Assembly (NCBI RefSeq): GCF_030386795.1
Contig: NZ_JANUQM010000011.1
Span: 62,001 to 126,000, forward strand
Direction of reading: 5' to 3'
DNA length: 64,000 nucleotides
From: Streptomyces sp. S.PNR 29
GTDB taxonomy: Bacteria > Actinomycetota > Actinomycetes > Streptomycetales > Streptomycetaceae
The position numbers and the translations under genes are program-made. Under the pieces are notes generated by a model. It made no database searches and had not been told where the DNA came from. It worked only from the letters and a program-made list of their open reading frames with translations. Within the stretch, counting starts at the first letter, position 1. The number at the start of each line of letters is the position of its first letter. Shown in pieces: positions 17,066 to 26,019 of the stretch.

Positions 17066-18375
17066 GAGCGGATGTCCTTCCCGTGCGGGCGACGGCTCGT
17101 GCCGTGCAGCGTCTGCAGCAGGTCGTCGGCGGGGCAGCGGCCCCGGCTGACGTAACGGTCCAGGTACGCCGTGACGGCGTCCGTCACCTCGGTGGCGGCT
17201 CCGAGCCGGGGCAGTGCGGCGAGCGCCGCCGTGAAGCAGGCGACGGCCACCTCGCGCAGCTCGGGGTCGGCGAGCCCGTGGCGGGCCGCGTGGAGCCACA
17301 GCGGGTTGTGCGGGGCGGGCAGGGCGAGGGTGCGCTCGGCCAGCGGCTTCACGGCCCGGTAGGCGGTCTCCGCGGCCTCCGGGTCGTCGAACAGCGCCGT
17401 CGTCACGGCGAGCGGCACGATCCACCCGTCGTCGCCGGGCTGTGCGTCGATCATGCGCAGTTCCAGGTGGCCGCGTGGTCTGACCGGCGGGAACAGCGTC
17501 GTGAGGTGGTAGTCGAGGTCGTCCCGGGTCGGTGCCCTGGGCGTCCTGGACCTGGTCCACTCCCGGAAGGTCAGCCCGTCGGGGACGTCCCAGGTGCCGC
17601 CGTCCTGCCGTACGCACATCACCGGGGCGTCCAGGACGTGCCGGGACCAGGCACCGCGCGGGTCGGCGTCCAGTGGGGGACCGCCCGCCCGGCCGGGGCC
17701 GATCTCCGCCCACCGCAGCTGCCGGGTGGACAGCCAGCCGGTCGGCCGCCCGCACGCCAGCGGAGAGTTGGCGAACGCCGCCACCAGGACCGCACCGAGC
17801 TGGTGGGCCAGCCACCAGCGCCGCACATGGCCGAGGGGGCCGGGCTCCTCGTGCCCGGCGTCCAGGCACACCTGCACCGAGGCCGAGGCGCACATCATGG
17901 CGCGGCCGGCCGGGCCCGTGCGGTCCAGGCAGGTCTCCATGGCGTCGTAGCGCGGCTTGCGCAGGAACCGGCGGGGTGGGTGCCAGGGGTCGTGGCCGAC
18001 GCCGACGAGCACCAGATCGTCCTCGCGCAGGACCGCGCGGACGGTGTCGAGGTCGGCGGAGACGGTACCGATGCACTCGGTCAGCGAGGCGGCGGGCGGC
18101 GAGCTCAGCTCCAGCTGGCCGCCGGGTTCCACGGTGAGCGCCGACCTCAGGGGCACGGTCCGCAGTGCGGCGTAGGCCGCTTCGAGCCGTTCGGGTGTCA
18201 CGGGGAGCTGCGGCGCGCGCAGCTCGTGGACGAGCCATTCCACTTCGACGCCTGTGCGGCGGGGTGGTCCGGTCTTGAAGCAGATGCCGCGGACCAGCGC
18301 CTCCACCTCGGCTTCGGTGACGGCGCCCAAGTGCTCCGTACAGTCACCCGCCGAGGCAGTTGACGAATCAGACAT
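17062..18375 (-). CDS. egtA: glutamate-cysteine ligase, ergothioneine biosynthesis
   Basis: 437 residues from the ATG at 18375, with AGGAGGA 8 nt upstream. GCS2-type features: TGVEVEWLVHEL near residue 43, EPGGQLELSSPPA near 90 and RPRGHLELRMIDAQPGDDGW near 300. It supplies gamma-glutamylcysteine to EgtB. First gene of the operon; the promoter must lie in the 290-bp gap to the divergent gene at 18666. No egtE (C-S lyase) gene is present here, as in many Streptomyces. Confidence 0.94.
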   Translation of the reverse strand: MSDSSTASAGDCTEHLGAVTEAEVEALVRGICFKTGPPRRTGVEVEWLVHELRAPQLPVTPERLEAAYAALRTVPLRSALTVEPGGQLELSSPPAASLTECIGTVSADLDTVRAVLREDDLVLVGVGHDPWHPPRRFLRKPRYDAMETCLDRTGPAGRAMMCASASVQVCLDAGHEEPGPLGHVRRWWLAHQLGAVLVAAFANSPLACGRPTGWLSTRQLRWAEIGPGRAGGPPLDADPRGAWSRHVLDAPVMCVRQDGGTWDVPDGLTFREWTRSRTPRAPTRDDLDYHLTTLFPPVRPRGHLELRMIDAQPGDDGWIVPLAVTTALFDDPEAAETAYRAVKPLAERTLALPAPHNPLWLHAARHGLADPELREVAVACFTAALAALPRLGAATEVTDAVTAYLDRYVSRGRCPADDLLQTLHGTSRRPHGKDIRS

Positions 18376-18665
18376 GTCGGGATCCTCCTGAGATTCCACC
18401 ATGTCGCCGACCCGGGGGTCTGTTGGGCCGGGTCGGCAGCCACTCGTCCCACCCAAGACCCTCACGTCGCTCGGCACAAGGGGGCGAACCGGGACGTTCC
18501 GGGCCGGTCATCTCCGTCTTCCAGCCGTTTCCAGAGGCTTTTCCGGTCGTTTCCGGACCGGGAAACCCTGTTGCGCCACAAGACCAGGATCACCCACGAT
18601 GCCTGCATGAGCACGACGGGGGACGCCGCGCGGCGCGCGGGCACGGCGCGTACGGGGGTGGCGCC

Positions 18666-19481
18666 ATGAGCGCGCGCCTGCGCGGCATCGCCCGCGACAC
18701 GGAGGAGATCGTCGCTGCGGGAGCCTACCGGGCGCCCGGCGGGCGTGAGGTGCCGATCGCGGCGGCGGTCGAGGCTGCCGGGGACGGCACGCGGATGCAC
18801 GGTCCGGGGCCGGTCGAGGTCCCGCCGTGCCCGCCCCTGGACACCCGCGTCGAGGTCACGGGCGAGAGCAGCCTGGAGGCCGCCCGCCGGCTGGGCGGGG
18901 ACGTGGCGGTACTGAACTTCGCCTCGGCACGGAACCCCGGAGGCGGCTACCTGAACGGCGCCCAGGCCCAGGAGGAAGCCCTGTGCCGGGCCTCCGCGCT
19001 GTACACCTGTCTGCTGCGGGCCCCGGAGTTCTACGACCACCACCGGGCCCACCGCGACCCCTTCTACACGGACCGTGTCATCCACTCACCCGCCGTGCCG
19101 GTCTTCCGTGACGACCGCGGCCGCCTGCTGGACGAGCCGTACACGGCCGCGTTCCTGACCTCGGCGGCGCCGAACGCGGGCGTGGTCCTGCGTACGGCCC
19201 CCGAGCGCGCGGCGGACCTGCCGCGGGCCCTGGCCGTACGGGCCGGGCGGGTGCTGGAGACGGCCGCGGCCCACGGCCACCGGCGGCTGGTGCTCGGTGC
19301 CTGGGGCTGCGGGGTGTTCCGGAACGACCCGGCGCAGGTCGCGGGCGCGTTCCGGGCACTGCTGGGGCCCGGCGGTCGGTTCGCGGCGACCTTCGAGCAC
19401 GTGGTGTTCGGGGTGCTGGACCGCACGCCGGGGAGCGTGGTCCGGAGCGCCTTCGAGAAGGCCTTTCAGGTCCAGCCGTAG
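18666..19481 (+). CDS. bacterial-type poly(ADP-ribose) glycohydrolase (TIGR02452/DUF2263)
   Basis: 271 residues from the ATG at 18666. It contains the PARG signature NPGGGYLNGAQAQEEALCR (about residues 89-107): the GGG loop and the catalytic QEE pair, plus AWGCGVFRNDP near the C-terminus, as in macrodomain-derived bacterial PARGs. It should hydrolyse ADP-ribose chains from proteins. The last 16 bp overlap the end of the convergent PemK-like gene. Confidence 0.88.
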   Translation: MSARLRGIARDTEEIVAAGAYRAPGGREVPIAAAVEAAGDGTRMHGPGPVEVPPCPPLDTRVEVTGESSLEAARRLGGDVAVLNFASARNPGGGYLNGAQAQEEALCRASALYTCLLRAPEFYDHHRAHRDPFYTDRVIHSPAVPVFRDDRGRLLDEPYTAAFLTSAAPNAGVVLRTAPERAADLPRALAVRAGRVLETAAAHGHRRLVLGAWGCGVFRNDPAQVAGAFRALLGPGGRFAATFEHVVFGVLDRTPGSVVRSAFEKAFQVQP

Positions 19482-19912
19482 CGCTCGTGCAGCCGGTGCC
19501 TGACGAGGTTGAACCGCATACGGTCCAGCGCGCACGCCTCCCGGCGCATGCCCTCCTCGTGCAACCGCAGGATGCGGTCGACGTCCACCCAGGAGTCCCG
19601 TCCCGAGCGGTCCCAGGGGCCGCTGCCGATCGCCACCCACTCCCGGTCGCCGTCGTGGCGCTTGCTGGAGAGCTGTACGGCGAGGAAGGTGCCGGCCGCC
19701 TCACGGGCGACGACGAGCACGGGCCGGTCTTTGCCGCGCCCGTCGTTCTCTTCGAAGGGCACCCAGGTCCAGACGATCTCTCCGGGGTCGGGGTCGCCGT
19801 CGTGCGCGGGTGAGTACTCGGTGCGCACCCGGCCGACCTGGCGGGGGTCGGCCTCCGTGGTGGCGGACGAGCCGAAACGGCCGGGAACGTTCTCATCGGT
19901 AAACGCAGTCAC
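19466..19912 (-). CDS. PemK/MazF-family toxin-like protein without antitoxin gene
   Basis: 148 residues from a GTG start. GEIVWTWVPFEENDGRGKDRPVLVVAREAAG matches the start of the PemK/MazF SH3-like barrel (quoted landmarks VWTWVPFEE and KDRPVLVV), and LSSKRHDGD is the second conserved strand. A roughly 30-residue polar extension precedes the barrel. No antitoxin ORF adjoins, so either it is a solitary, possibly non-toxic homologue or the partner is elsewhere. The start codon lies in a stem-loop. Confidence 0.8.
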   Translation of the reverse strand: MTAFTDENVPGRFGSSATTEADPRQVGRVRTEYSPAHDGDPDPGEIVWTWVPFEENDGRGKDRPVLVVAREAAGTFLAVQLSSKRHDGDREWVAIGSGPWDRSGRDSWVDVDRILRLHEEGMRREACALDRMRFNLVRHRLHERYGWT

Positions 19913-19940
19913 GGGGGCACCTTAAGGGCTGCCCCCGTGA
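19909..19940. terminator. perfect 11-bp hairpin between flotillin and PemK-like genes
   Basis: TCACGGGGGCA and TGCCCCCGTGA (19909-19919, 19930-19940) pair perfectly around a 10-nt loop. It is 10 bp past the flotillin stop, so it may terminate that transcript, but it also includes the GTG start of the PemK-like gene, with a possible AAGG ribosome binding site in the loop, and may restrict its translation. Confidence 0.6.
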
Positions 19941-19950
19941 ACCCGGTGCG

Positions 19951-21432
19951 TCAGCTGTCCTGGACGGGCACCTTCTGCGGCGGCGCAGTGGCGACCCCGT
20001 TCAAGGACGGAGCCCCGTTCGCCGCCTGCCCGTTCTGGTTCATCGACGCGAGAAGCTGACGCGCCAGTCCCAGTCCCGTGCCGCCCATCGTGAGCGCCTT
20101 GGCGAACAACTCCGCCATGCCGTCGGCCCCGTTGAGCAGCACCATGTTGTCGACGTTGCCGAAGGCGGAGGCCCCGGCCTGGACGATCTCCGGCCACTTC
20201 TCGGCGAGTTGCTGGGCGACCACGGCCTCCTGGTTCTCGGCGAGCGCGGCGGCACGGGCCTTGATGGCCTCCGCCTCCGCCAGGCCCTGCGCCTTGGTCG
20301 CCTCGGCCTGTGCGAGGCCCTTCGCCTGCGCGGCTGCCGCCTCGGCCGCACCGGTGTCCCGCGTGGCCTGCGCCGCCGCGGCACCGCGGGTCCTGGTCGC
20401 CTCCGCCTCGGCGCTCGCGGCCGTCTTGACCCGGGTCGCCTCGGCCGCGGCCGCCAGCTCCGTCTCCTTCGCCTTGGCCTCGGCCCCCGAGATCCGCGCG
20501 TCGCGCTCGGCCTCGGCCAGGGTGCGCTTCTCGTACGCCTTGGCGTCGGCCGGCTTGCGGACGTCCGCCTGGAGCTGCTGCTCACGCCGGTGGGCCTCCA
20601 GCTCGGCCACCCGGGTCTCCTGGACGACGACCTCCTGCCGGGCGGCGGCGTCGGCCAGCGGACCGGCCTGCCGGGCCTTCGCGGCGGCCTTGTCGCGCTC
20701 CGCCTGGTATCCCGCCTGCAGGATCTCGCTGTCCCGGGTGGCCTCCGCCATCCGGGCGAAGGACTGCTGCTCGGCCTCGGTGGCGAGCCGGTTCGCCTCC
20801 GCCTGCGCGATCCGGGCGTCCCGCTGCACGGCCGCGGCGTGCGGCATCGCCAGGTTCTGGATGTACCCGGTCGGGTCCTCGATCTCATGGATCTGCAGCG
20901 AGTCGACGATCAGACCCAGCTTCTCCATCTCGGTGCCGCACGCGGCCCGCGTCTGCCCGGTGAGCTTCTCCCGGTCCCGGATCATGTCCTCCACCGTCAG
21001 ACCGCCCACGATGGACCGCAGATGACCGGCGAAGACGTTGTGCACCCGCTCCGACATCAGCTTCTGCTGGTCGAGGAAGCGACGGGCCGCGTTGGCGATC
21101 GACACATAGTCGTCGCCCACCTTGAAGATGACCACGCCCCGCACCTTCAGCGGAATGCCCTGGTGCGTCACGCAGTCCACATGCAGTTCGGTCTCGTTCA
21201 GATCGAGCGAGAGCTTGCGCACCGCCTGCACCCCGGGCAGCACGAGCGTGCCGCGTCCGGTGACGATGCGGAATCCCATGCCTTCCTCAAGGCCCTCGGT
21301 ACGGTGCTTGGAACCGGAGATGATGAGCGCCTCGTTGGGTTCCGCGACCCGCCACATCAGCTTGAACAGACCGATCAGTACGAGGACGGCACCTACCGCC
21401 ACCCCCGCCACGACGCCGACGACCATCGGCAT
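19951..21432 (-). CDS. flotillin-like SPFH domain membrane protein
   Basis: 493 residues from the ATG at 21432 (GGGGG upstream; ATG at 21426 also possible). An N-terminal membrane helix (about 3-25, VVGVVAGVAVGAVLVLIG) is followed by an SPFH domain (about 30-210) and a long Ala/Glu/Lys/Arg coiled coil (about 215-420) with many AEA repeats typical of flotillin domains. The Gly/Asn/Ala tail contains MVLLNGADGMAELFAKAL. Flotillins scaffold membrane microdomains. The small NfeD-like gene upstream on the same strand is the expected partner. Confidence 0.9.
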   Translation of the reverse strand: MPMVVGVVAGVAVGAVLVLIGLFKLMWRVAEPNEALIISGSKHRTEGLEEGMGFRIVTGRGTLVLPGVQAVRKLSLDLNETELHVDCVTHQGIPLKVRGVVIFKVGDDYVSIANAARRFLDQQKLMSERVHNVFAGHLRSIVGGLTVEDMIRDREKLTGQTRAACGTEMEKLGLIVDSLQIHEIEDPTGYIQNLAMPHAAAVQRDARIAQAEANRLATEAEQQSFARMAEATRDSEILQAGYQAERDKAAAKARQAGPLADAAARQEVVVQETRVAELEAHRREQQLQADVRKPADAKAYEKRTLAEAERDARISGAEAKAKETELAAAAEATRVKTAASAEAEATRTRGAAAAQATRDTGAAEAAAAQAKGLAQAEATKAQGLAEAEAIKARAAALAENQEAVVAQQLAEKWPEIVQAGASAFGNVDNMVLLNGADGMAELFAKALTMGGTGLGLARQLLASMNQNGQAANGAPSLNGVATAPPQKVPVQDS

Positions 21433-21565
21433 ACGCCCCCTTTGCATGGTGCCCTTTCGGCACCGAACGAAGGGAGTGTGCGCCTGTGCGACGCCCGGGT
21501 ACAGACGCCGGCGCATCCTTGCCGAAACCTTGACGCACGCGGCTCTCACCTGCGTCGCGGCAGGC

Positions 21566-21784
21566 TCAACTGTCGTACACGGCCTGGACGTAGACGGTCC
21601 TCGGCGGCAGGTACTCCACGACCGTCACCACCGTGCCCGGCTCGATGCGGTCCGTGCCGAAGGCCGGGTGGGCGAGGAAGTGCTCCGCGCCGCCGCGCAC
21701 CCGGACGATCACCTCACCGACGAGCCCGGGCCCCACCGTGCCGGTGACCCGCCCCATCAGCCCGACCATCGACGCTTCGCCCAT
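21566..21784 (-). CDS. small NfeD-like OB-fold protein, flotillin partner
   Basis: 72 residues from the ATG at 21784 (GTG at 21790 adds two). MVGLMGRVTGTVGPGLVGEVIVRVRGGAEHFLAH and a VVEYLPPRTVYV ending (landmarks GRVTGTV, VVEYLPP) resemble the soluble C-terminal OB-fold of NfeD proteins, without the membrane part. NfeD genes neighbour SPFH genes widely; here the flotillin gene follows 133 bp downstream. Confidence 0.7.
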   Translation of the reverse strand: MGEASMVGLMGRVTGTVGPGLVGEVIVRVRGGAEHFLAHPAFGTDRIEPGTVVTVVEYLPPRTVYVQAVYDS

Positions 21785-21796
21785 GGCCACAGAGTA

Positions 21797-21864
21797 AGGG
21801 GTCCTTTCACTATGCCCGTCCGGGTCGCGCGACCTGCTCGGACGCTCATGGTGAAAGGACCCCT
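21797..21864. repeat. 14-bp perfect inverted repeat with 40-nt loop
   Basis: AGGGGTCCTTTCAC (21797-21810) and GTGAAAGGACCCCT (21851-21864) flank 40 nt in the 84-bp gap between the amidase stop and the NfeD-like start. It could terminate the amidase transcript or serve as a pair of operator half-sites for the NfeD-flotillin operon. AT content in the arms is high for this genome. Confidence 0.6.
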
Positions 21865-21874
21865 AAGGGCGCGC

Positions 21875-23302
21875 TCAGGCGACCGGGGAGTCCGAGGTGA
21901 GCCGCTGTTCCGGCGGCCACCTCTCGTGCCAGCGCAGCTCGGCCTCCAGCTGCGCGGCGAGCTGCAGCAGCAGCGGCTCGCTGTTGGCCGGCCCGAGCAG
22001 CTGGGCCCCGACCGGCAGCCCGCCCGTGACGAACCCGGCGGGGACGTTGACGCCGGGCCAGCCCAGCACGTTCCACGGCCAGGCGTAGGGGCAGGCGGCG
22101 ATCATCGCCCGGTCGGTGGCCAGACCGCCCAGCGCCAGCATCGCGCCGATGCGGGGCGGCGGAGCGGCCGTCGTCGGCGCGAGGACCACGTCGTACGTCT
22201 CGAAGAACGCGCCGATCCGGCGGTGCAGGACCGCCTCCGCGCGCCGTGCCATCCGCAGCGGGGGTCCGCCGAGCAGCCGCCCCAGCCGGGCGGAAGCACG
22301 GGTGCGCCGGTCGAGGAGCATGGGGAACGGCGCCTCGCGGACCCGCTCGGCGATACCGGCCGTCGCGCGCGGGACGAAGGTCAGCCCGATCCGGCCGTAC
22401 GGGGGGTCGGCCTCCTCCACCGTGTGCCCCATCCCGGCCAGCTGCTCGGCGAGTTCGACGACCCGGGCCCGCACCTCCGGCTGGAGACGGGCGGGCAGGG
22501 CGGTGAACGGTGGTGTGAGCGAGAGCGCGATCCGCAGCCGGCCGGGGTCCCGGCCCACCGCCCGAGAGGCGTCGACGGCCGGCGGCTGGTGCGGGTCCCG
22601 CTCGTGGTTGCCGCTCGCCGCGTCCAGCAGCAGGGCCGCGTCGGCGACCGTACGGGCGAGGGTGCCGTTGACCGTGATGCCCTGGAAGGACTCGCCGCGC
22701 GGCCAGGTGGAGATGCGGCCGCGCTGCGGCTTGATGCCGATCAGGTGGGTCCAGGCGGCCGGGATCCGCACCGACCCGGCGCCGTCCGAGCCGAGTGCCG
22801 CGGGCACCAGCCCGGCCGCCACGGCCGCGGCCGAACCGCCGGACGAGCCGCCCGGCGTGTGCTCCGGACTCCACGGATTGCGGGTGGCGCCGAAGGCGGG
22901 TCCCTCGGTGAACGGCCACTGCCCGAACTCGCACGTGTTGGTCTTGCCGACGATCACGGCCCCGGCCGCGCGCAGCCGCCGGACCGCCTCCCCGTCCTCG
23001 GCGACCGGCGGATGCTCTCCGCAGCAGCCGAAGGCCGTCGGCTCGCCGGCCACGTCCATGTCGTCCTTCACGGCCACGGGCACCCCGAGCAGCGGCTTGC
23101 GCGCCCCGGCGGCCAGTTCCCGGTCGGCGGCCTTGGCCTCGATGAGCGCGGCCTCGGTCCGTACGATCCGGAAGGCGTTGAGTGATCCCTGGGTCGCCTC
23201 GATCCGCGCCAGGGCCCGCTCGACCAGCGCCTGGGACGTCACCTCCCCGGCGGCCAGCGCTCGGGCGGACTCCGCCAGGCCAGTGACACGGTCGAGCGTC
23301 AT
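21875..23302 (-). CDS. amidase signature family enzyme
   Basis: 475 residues. The Ser-cisSer-Lys triad is visible: Lys in PVAVKDDMDVAG (near residue 78), the GGSSGGSAAAVAAGL loop (near 152) and Ser in GSDGAGSVRIPA (near 176). The length and conserved ends fit non-Gat amidases acting on amides or nitriles' products; the substrate is unknown and no gatB or gatC adjoins. It stands alone on its strand. Confidence 0.9.
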   Translation of the reverse strand: MTLDRVTGLAESARALAAGEVTSQALVERALARIEATQGSLNAFRIVRTEAALIEAKAADRELAAGARKPLLGVPVAVKDDMDVAGEPTAFGCCGEHPPVAEDGEAVRRLRAAGAVIVGKTNTCEFGQWPFTEGPAFGATRNPWSPEHTPGGSSGGSAAAVAAGLVPAALGSDGAGSVRIPAAWTHLIGIKPQRGRISTWPRGESFQGITVNGTLARTVADAALLLDAASGNHERDPHQPPAVDASRAVGRDPGRLRIALSLTPPFTALPARLQPEVRARVVELAEQLAGMGHTVEEADPPYGRIGLTFVPRATAGIAERVREAPFPMLLDRRTRASARLGRLLGGPPLRMARRAEAVLHRRIGAFFETYDVVLAPTTAAPPPRIGAMLALGGLATDRAMIAACPYAWPWNVLGWPGVNVPAGFVTGGLPVGAQLLGPANSEPLLLQLAAQLEAELRWHERWPPEQRLTSDSPVA

Positions 23303-23478
23303 GCGGGCACCTCCGGAGAGCGTGTTGTCTACCGAACGGTAACGTCCGGAGGGCCGCAGGCGAAGCGTGCGCGCGGGAGCGTCGTTTCACTGGCCGCCAA
23401 CAGAGGTCCCACGAGCCCCATCAGTTCCTGCGCGACCCATTGACGTACAGGTGCCCCACCCCTACCTTCTGATCGACT

Positions 23479-23497
23479 TTCCGAACCGCATTCGGAA
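23479..23497. promoter_or_regulatory. inverted repeat upstream of the arabinofuranosidase gene
   Basis: TTCCGAA-ccgca-TTCGGAA is a perfect 7-5-7 dyad 21 bp before the start codon and just upstream of the AGGAGA ribosome binding site. The position suits a repressor operator; the regulator is unknown and the motif differs from the CebR boxes further on. Confidence 0.45.
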
Positions 23498-23517
23498 TCT
23501 CGAACAGGAGAGCCGCC

Positions 23518-24906
23518 GTGACCTCACGTCCCCCCATGCCGTCCCGCCGTACCCTGCTGCGCGCGATGGCCGCCCTGCCCGCCTCGGCGGTCCTGCTGGG
23601 CGAAGCGCCCGGACTGCTGGGCACCGCCCTCGCCGCCGCCCCGCCGAGCGGCTCGGCCACCCGCTACACCATCGTGCCGTTCCTCAACAGCAACGACGGC
23701 ACGGTGAACGTCTACCAGTCCGACGACGCCACCGACTTCCGGCTGCTCAAGGCCTCCGCCTACACACCGCCCAGCAACCGGATCCGCGACGCGAGCATCT
23801 TCAGACACACCGACGGCTACTACTACATCACCTACACGACCCACACCTGGCAGGACACCAGCACCACCATCGGCTTCGCCCGCAGCTCCGACCGGGTCAC
23901 CTGGACGTTCCTGTACGACTACACGGTCCCGATCGCGAACCTCTCCCGGGCGTGGGCGCCCGAGTGGTTCGTCGACAGCGACGGCAGTGTCAACATCATC
24001 GTGTCCTGCTCCACCGCGAACGACCAGTGGATCTTCACGCCGTACCTGCTCAAGGCCACCAACTCCGCGCTGACTTCGTGGAGTTCACCCGTCGCCCTGT
24101 CCGGTATCGGCGCCAACCACATCGACACGTTCATCGTGAAGATCGGCTCGACCTACCACGCCTTCCCGAAGAACGAGACGACGAAGTACATCGAGTACGC
24201 CACCGCCTCGAACCTCACCGGCCCGTACACGATCCGCAGGACGGGCGACTGGGCGGGCTGGGGCAGTTACCGCGAGGGCCCGGCGCTGGTGCAGCTCGAC
24301 AACGGCGGCTGGCGGATCTTCTTCGACGGCTACGGCGACGGGAACTACTACTACAGCGACAGCTACGACACCTTCGCCACCTGGTCCGCCCCGGCCGCGC
24401 TGCCCGCCGTCTCCGGCACCGCCCGGCACTTCACGGTGGTGAAGGAGACGGTCTCGGGCGGTCCGAGCCTGGCCAGGAACGTCACCCGTTCCTTCCGGTC
24501 GGTCAACTACACCACGCGCTACTGGCAGGAGCAGTCCTCCCTGCTCAACCTCCCCGTGGTGAGCAGCACCAGTACCACCGCCGAGAAGCAGGCCTCCACC
24601 TTCACGGTCGTCCCGGGGCTCGCCGACGCGAACGGCTACTCCTTCCGGGACGCGGCCGGCAAGTACCTGCGCCACTGGGACTTCCGCGCCCGGTTCGACG
24701 CCAACGACGGCACGAGCACCTTCGCCAAGGACGCCACGTTCATCGCCCGCACGGGCAGCGCGAGCGGCTCGATCCGCTTCGAGTCGTACAACTACCCCGG
24801 CTATTACCTGCGGCACTACAGCTACCAGCTCCGCGTCGAACGCTCGGACGGGACGGACCTGTTCCGGCAGGACAGCTCGTTCACACCGGTGACGGCCTGG
24901 GCCTGA
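23518..24906 (+). CDS. secreted alpha-L-arabinofuranosidase, GH43-like catalytic domain plus AbfB (CBM42) domain
   Basis: 462 residues from a GTG start with AGGAGA upstream. A Tat signal (SRRTLLRAM, processed near residue 42) precedes a five-bladed propeller: IRDASIF supplies the probable catalytic base Asp, AWAPEWFVD the second conserved acid region and YREGPALVQ the general acid Glu. Residues about 320-462 form an AbfB beta-trefoil (FRSVNY, YYLRHYSYQLRVE) that binds arabinan or arabinoxylan side chains. It should release arabinose outside the cell. Confidence 0.88.
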   Translation: MTSRPPMPSRRTLLRAMAALPASAVLLGEAPGLLGTALAAAPPSGSATRYTIVPFLNSNDGTVNVYQSDDATDFRLLKASAYTPPSNRIRDASIFRHTDGYYYITYTTHTWQDTSTTIGFARSSDRVTWTFLYDYTVPIANLSRAWAPEWFVDSDGSVNIIVSCSTANDQWIFTPYLLKATNSALTSWSSPVALSGIGANHIDTFIVKIGSTYHAFPKNETTKYIEYATASNLTGPYTIRRTGDWAGWGSYREGPALVQLDNGGWRIFFDGYGDGNYYYSDSYDTFATWSAPAALPAVSGTARHFTVVKETVSGGPSLARNVTRSFRSVNYTTRYWQEQSSLLNLPVVSSTSTTAEKQASTFTVVPGLADANGYSFRDAAGKYLRHWDFRARFDANDGTSTFAKDATFIARTGSASGSIRFESYNYPGYYLRHYSYQLRVERSDGTDLFRQDSSFTPVTAWA

Positions 24907-24932
24907 GCCGCGCTCGGGTATCCGGCGCGCCG

Positions 24933-25988
24933 TCACCCGCCCCCGTCGAGGTCGGCGCGCCGGCGGACGACCCGTAGCTCGTGACCGGTGAGCCGCATCT
25001 CGTACAGCTTCCCCCGCGCGTTCTCGAAGGGGCGGTGGAGGATCAGCATCAGGCGGTCGTCGAACGTGCGGAACAGCATGCCGTGACCGCTGTCCTCGCG
25101 GACCAGGGGCCGCTGCTGCTGCCACGGGCCCGCGAGGTCGCCGGACCCGGATACGGCGTAGGTCTGGACGTAGCCGCCACTGACGGTGCCGTCCGGACCG
25201 GCCACGTTCTTCTCGTACGTCGACCACAGCATGAGGAGGGAGCCGTCAGGGGTGCGGTACAGCTGCGGGCCGTCGGTGACGTAGGGCGGGAGCTGATGCG
25301 GTATGCCGCCGGGTATCTGCTCGCCGAGCCAGGACGCGTCCGACGCCTTGAACAGGAAGATGGGTTCTCCGATGGTCCGGGACAGGTCCGGAGCCAGCCG
25401 GATCGCTTCCATGGTGCCGTCGACGGTCTGCAGCCACTCGTGCGCGTACACCATCCAGGGCTGCCCGGAGGGATCGACGTAGAGCGTGCCGTCGAGGGTC
25501 ATCAGCTCGGCGGGCGGGGTGGGGCGTGCGGGGTCGGTGACGGTGAAGGGGCCGAGCAGCGAGTCGGAAACCGCCGTGATGGTGCCGCGCATGTGGTTCG
25601 GGATCTGGAACGGCGTGCCCCACGGGGAGGGCGGTGGTACCGGAAGCGGCTTGTCCTGGTTGTGCAGCGTGGTGAACAGGTAGTACATGCCGCCCCATGC
25701 GTGCACCTCTGGCGCCCATCCGCCGTCGGTCGCCCAGATGCCCGTCTGCTCCCCGGCCAGGAAGACCACGACGGGGCGCGTCCAGTCACGCAGGTCGCGG
25801 CTGCGGTAGACCATCGTGCCGGTACCGTCCACGGCCGACACGGACGGGTCGTTGGAGGTGTAGAGGTAGTAGGTGCGGGTCTTCTCGTCCGCGACGACGA
25901 AAGGGTCGTGCAGCGGCATGTCGGGAAGCCGCATCGGTTCGGTGCCGGCCACGGCCGAAGAATACGTCGACGCGGTGCGGCGGGGCAT
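24933..25988 (-). CDS. cytoplasmic GH43-family glycoside hydrolase
   Basis: 351 residues with no signal peptide. PLHDPFVVAD (Asp near residue 28) is the GH43 catalytic base region, GGWAPEVHAWGGMYYLF the second blade and a Glu-containing HEWLQTVDGTMEA segment lies later. The start at 25988 is followed by an alternative ATG at 25934 that would better fit the usual family N-terminus. It probably cleaves imported arabino- or xylo-oligosaccharides made by the secreted enzyme encoded convergently 27 bp away. Confidence 0.82.
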   Translation of the reverse strand: MPRRTASTYSSAVAGTEPMRLPDMPLHDPFVVADEKTRTYYLYTSNDPSVSAVDGTGTMVYRSRDLRDWTRPVVVFLAGEQTGIWATDGGWAPEVHAWGGMYYLFTTLHNQDKPLPVPPPSPWGTPFQIPNHMRGTITAVSDSLLGPFTVTDPARPTPPAELMTLDGTLYVDPSGQPWMVYAHEWLQTVDGTMEAIRLAPDLSRTIGEPIFLFKASDASWLGEQIPGGIPHQLPPYVTDGPQLYRTPDGSLLMLWSTYEKNVAGPDGTVSGGYVQTYAVSGSGDLAGPWQQQRPLVREDSGHGMLFRTFDDRLMLILHRPFENARGKLYEMRLTGHELRVVRRRADLDGGG

Positions 25989-26019
25989 CGCCCGGATGCC
26001 CCGCCGCTGGGGCCGGGGG

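Noticed and set aside
19466..19912. Complete toxin-antitoxin module
   Set aside because: No antitoxin-sized ORF with a DNA-binding or disordered profile next to the PemK-like gene on the same strand.
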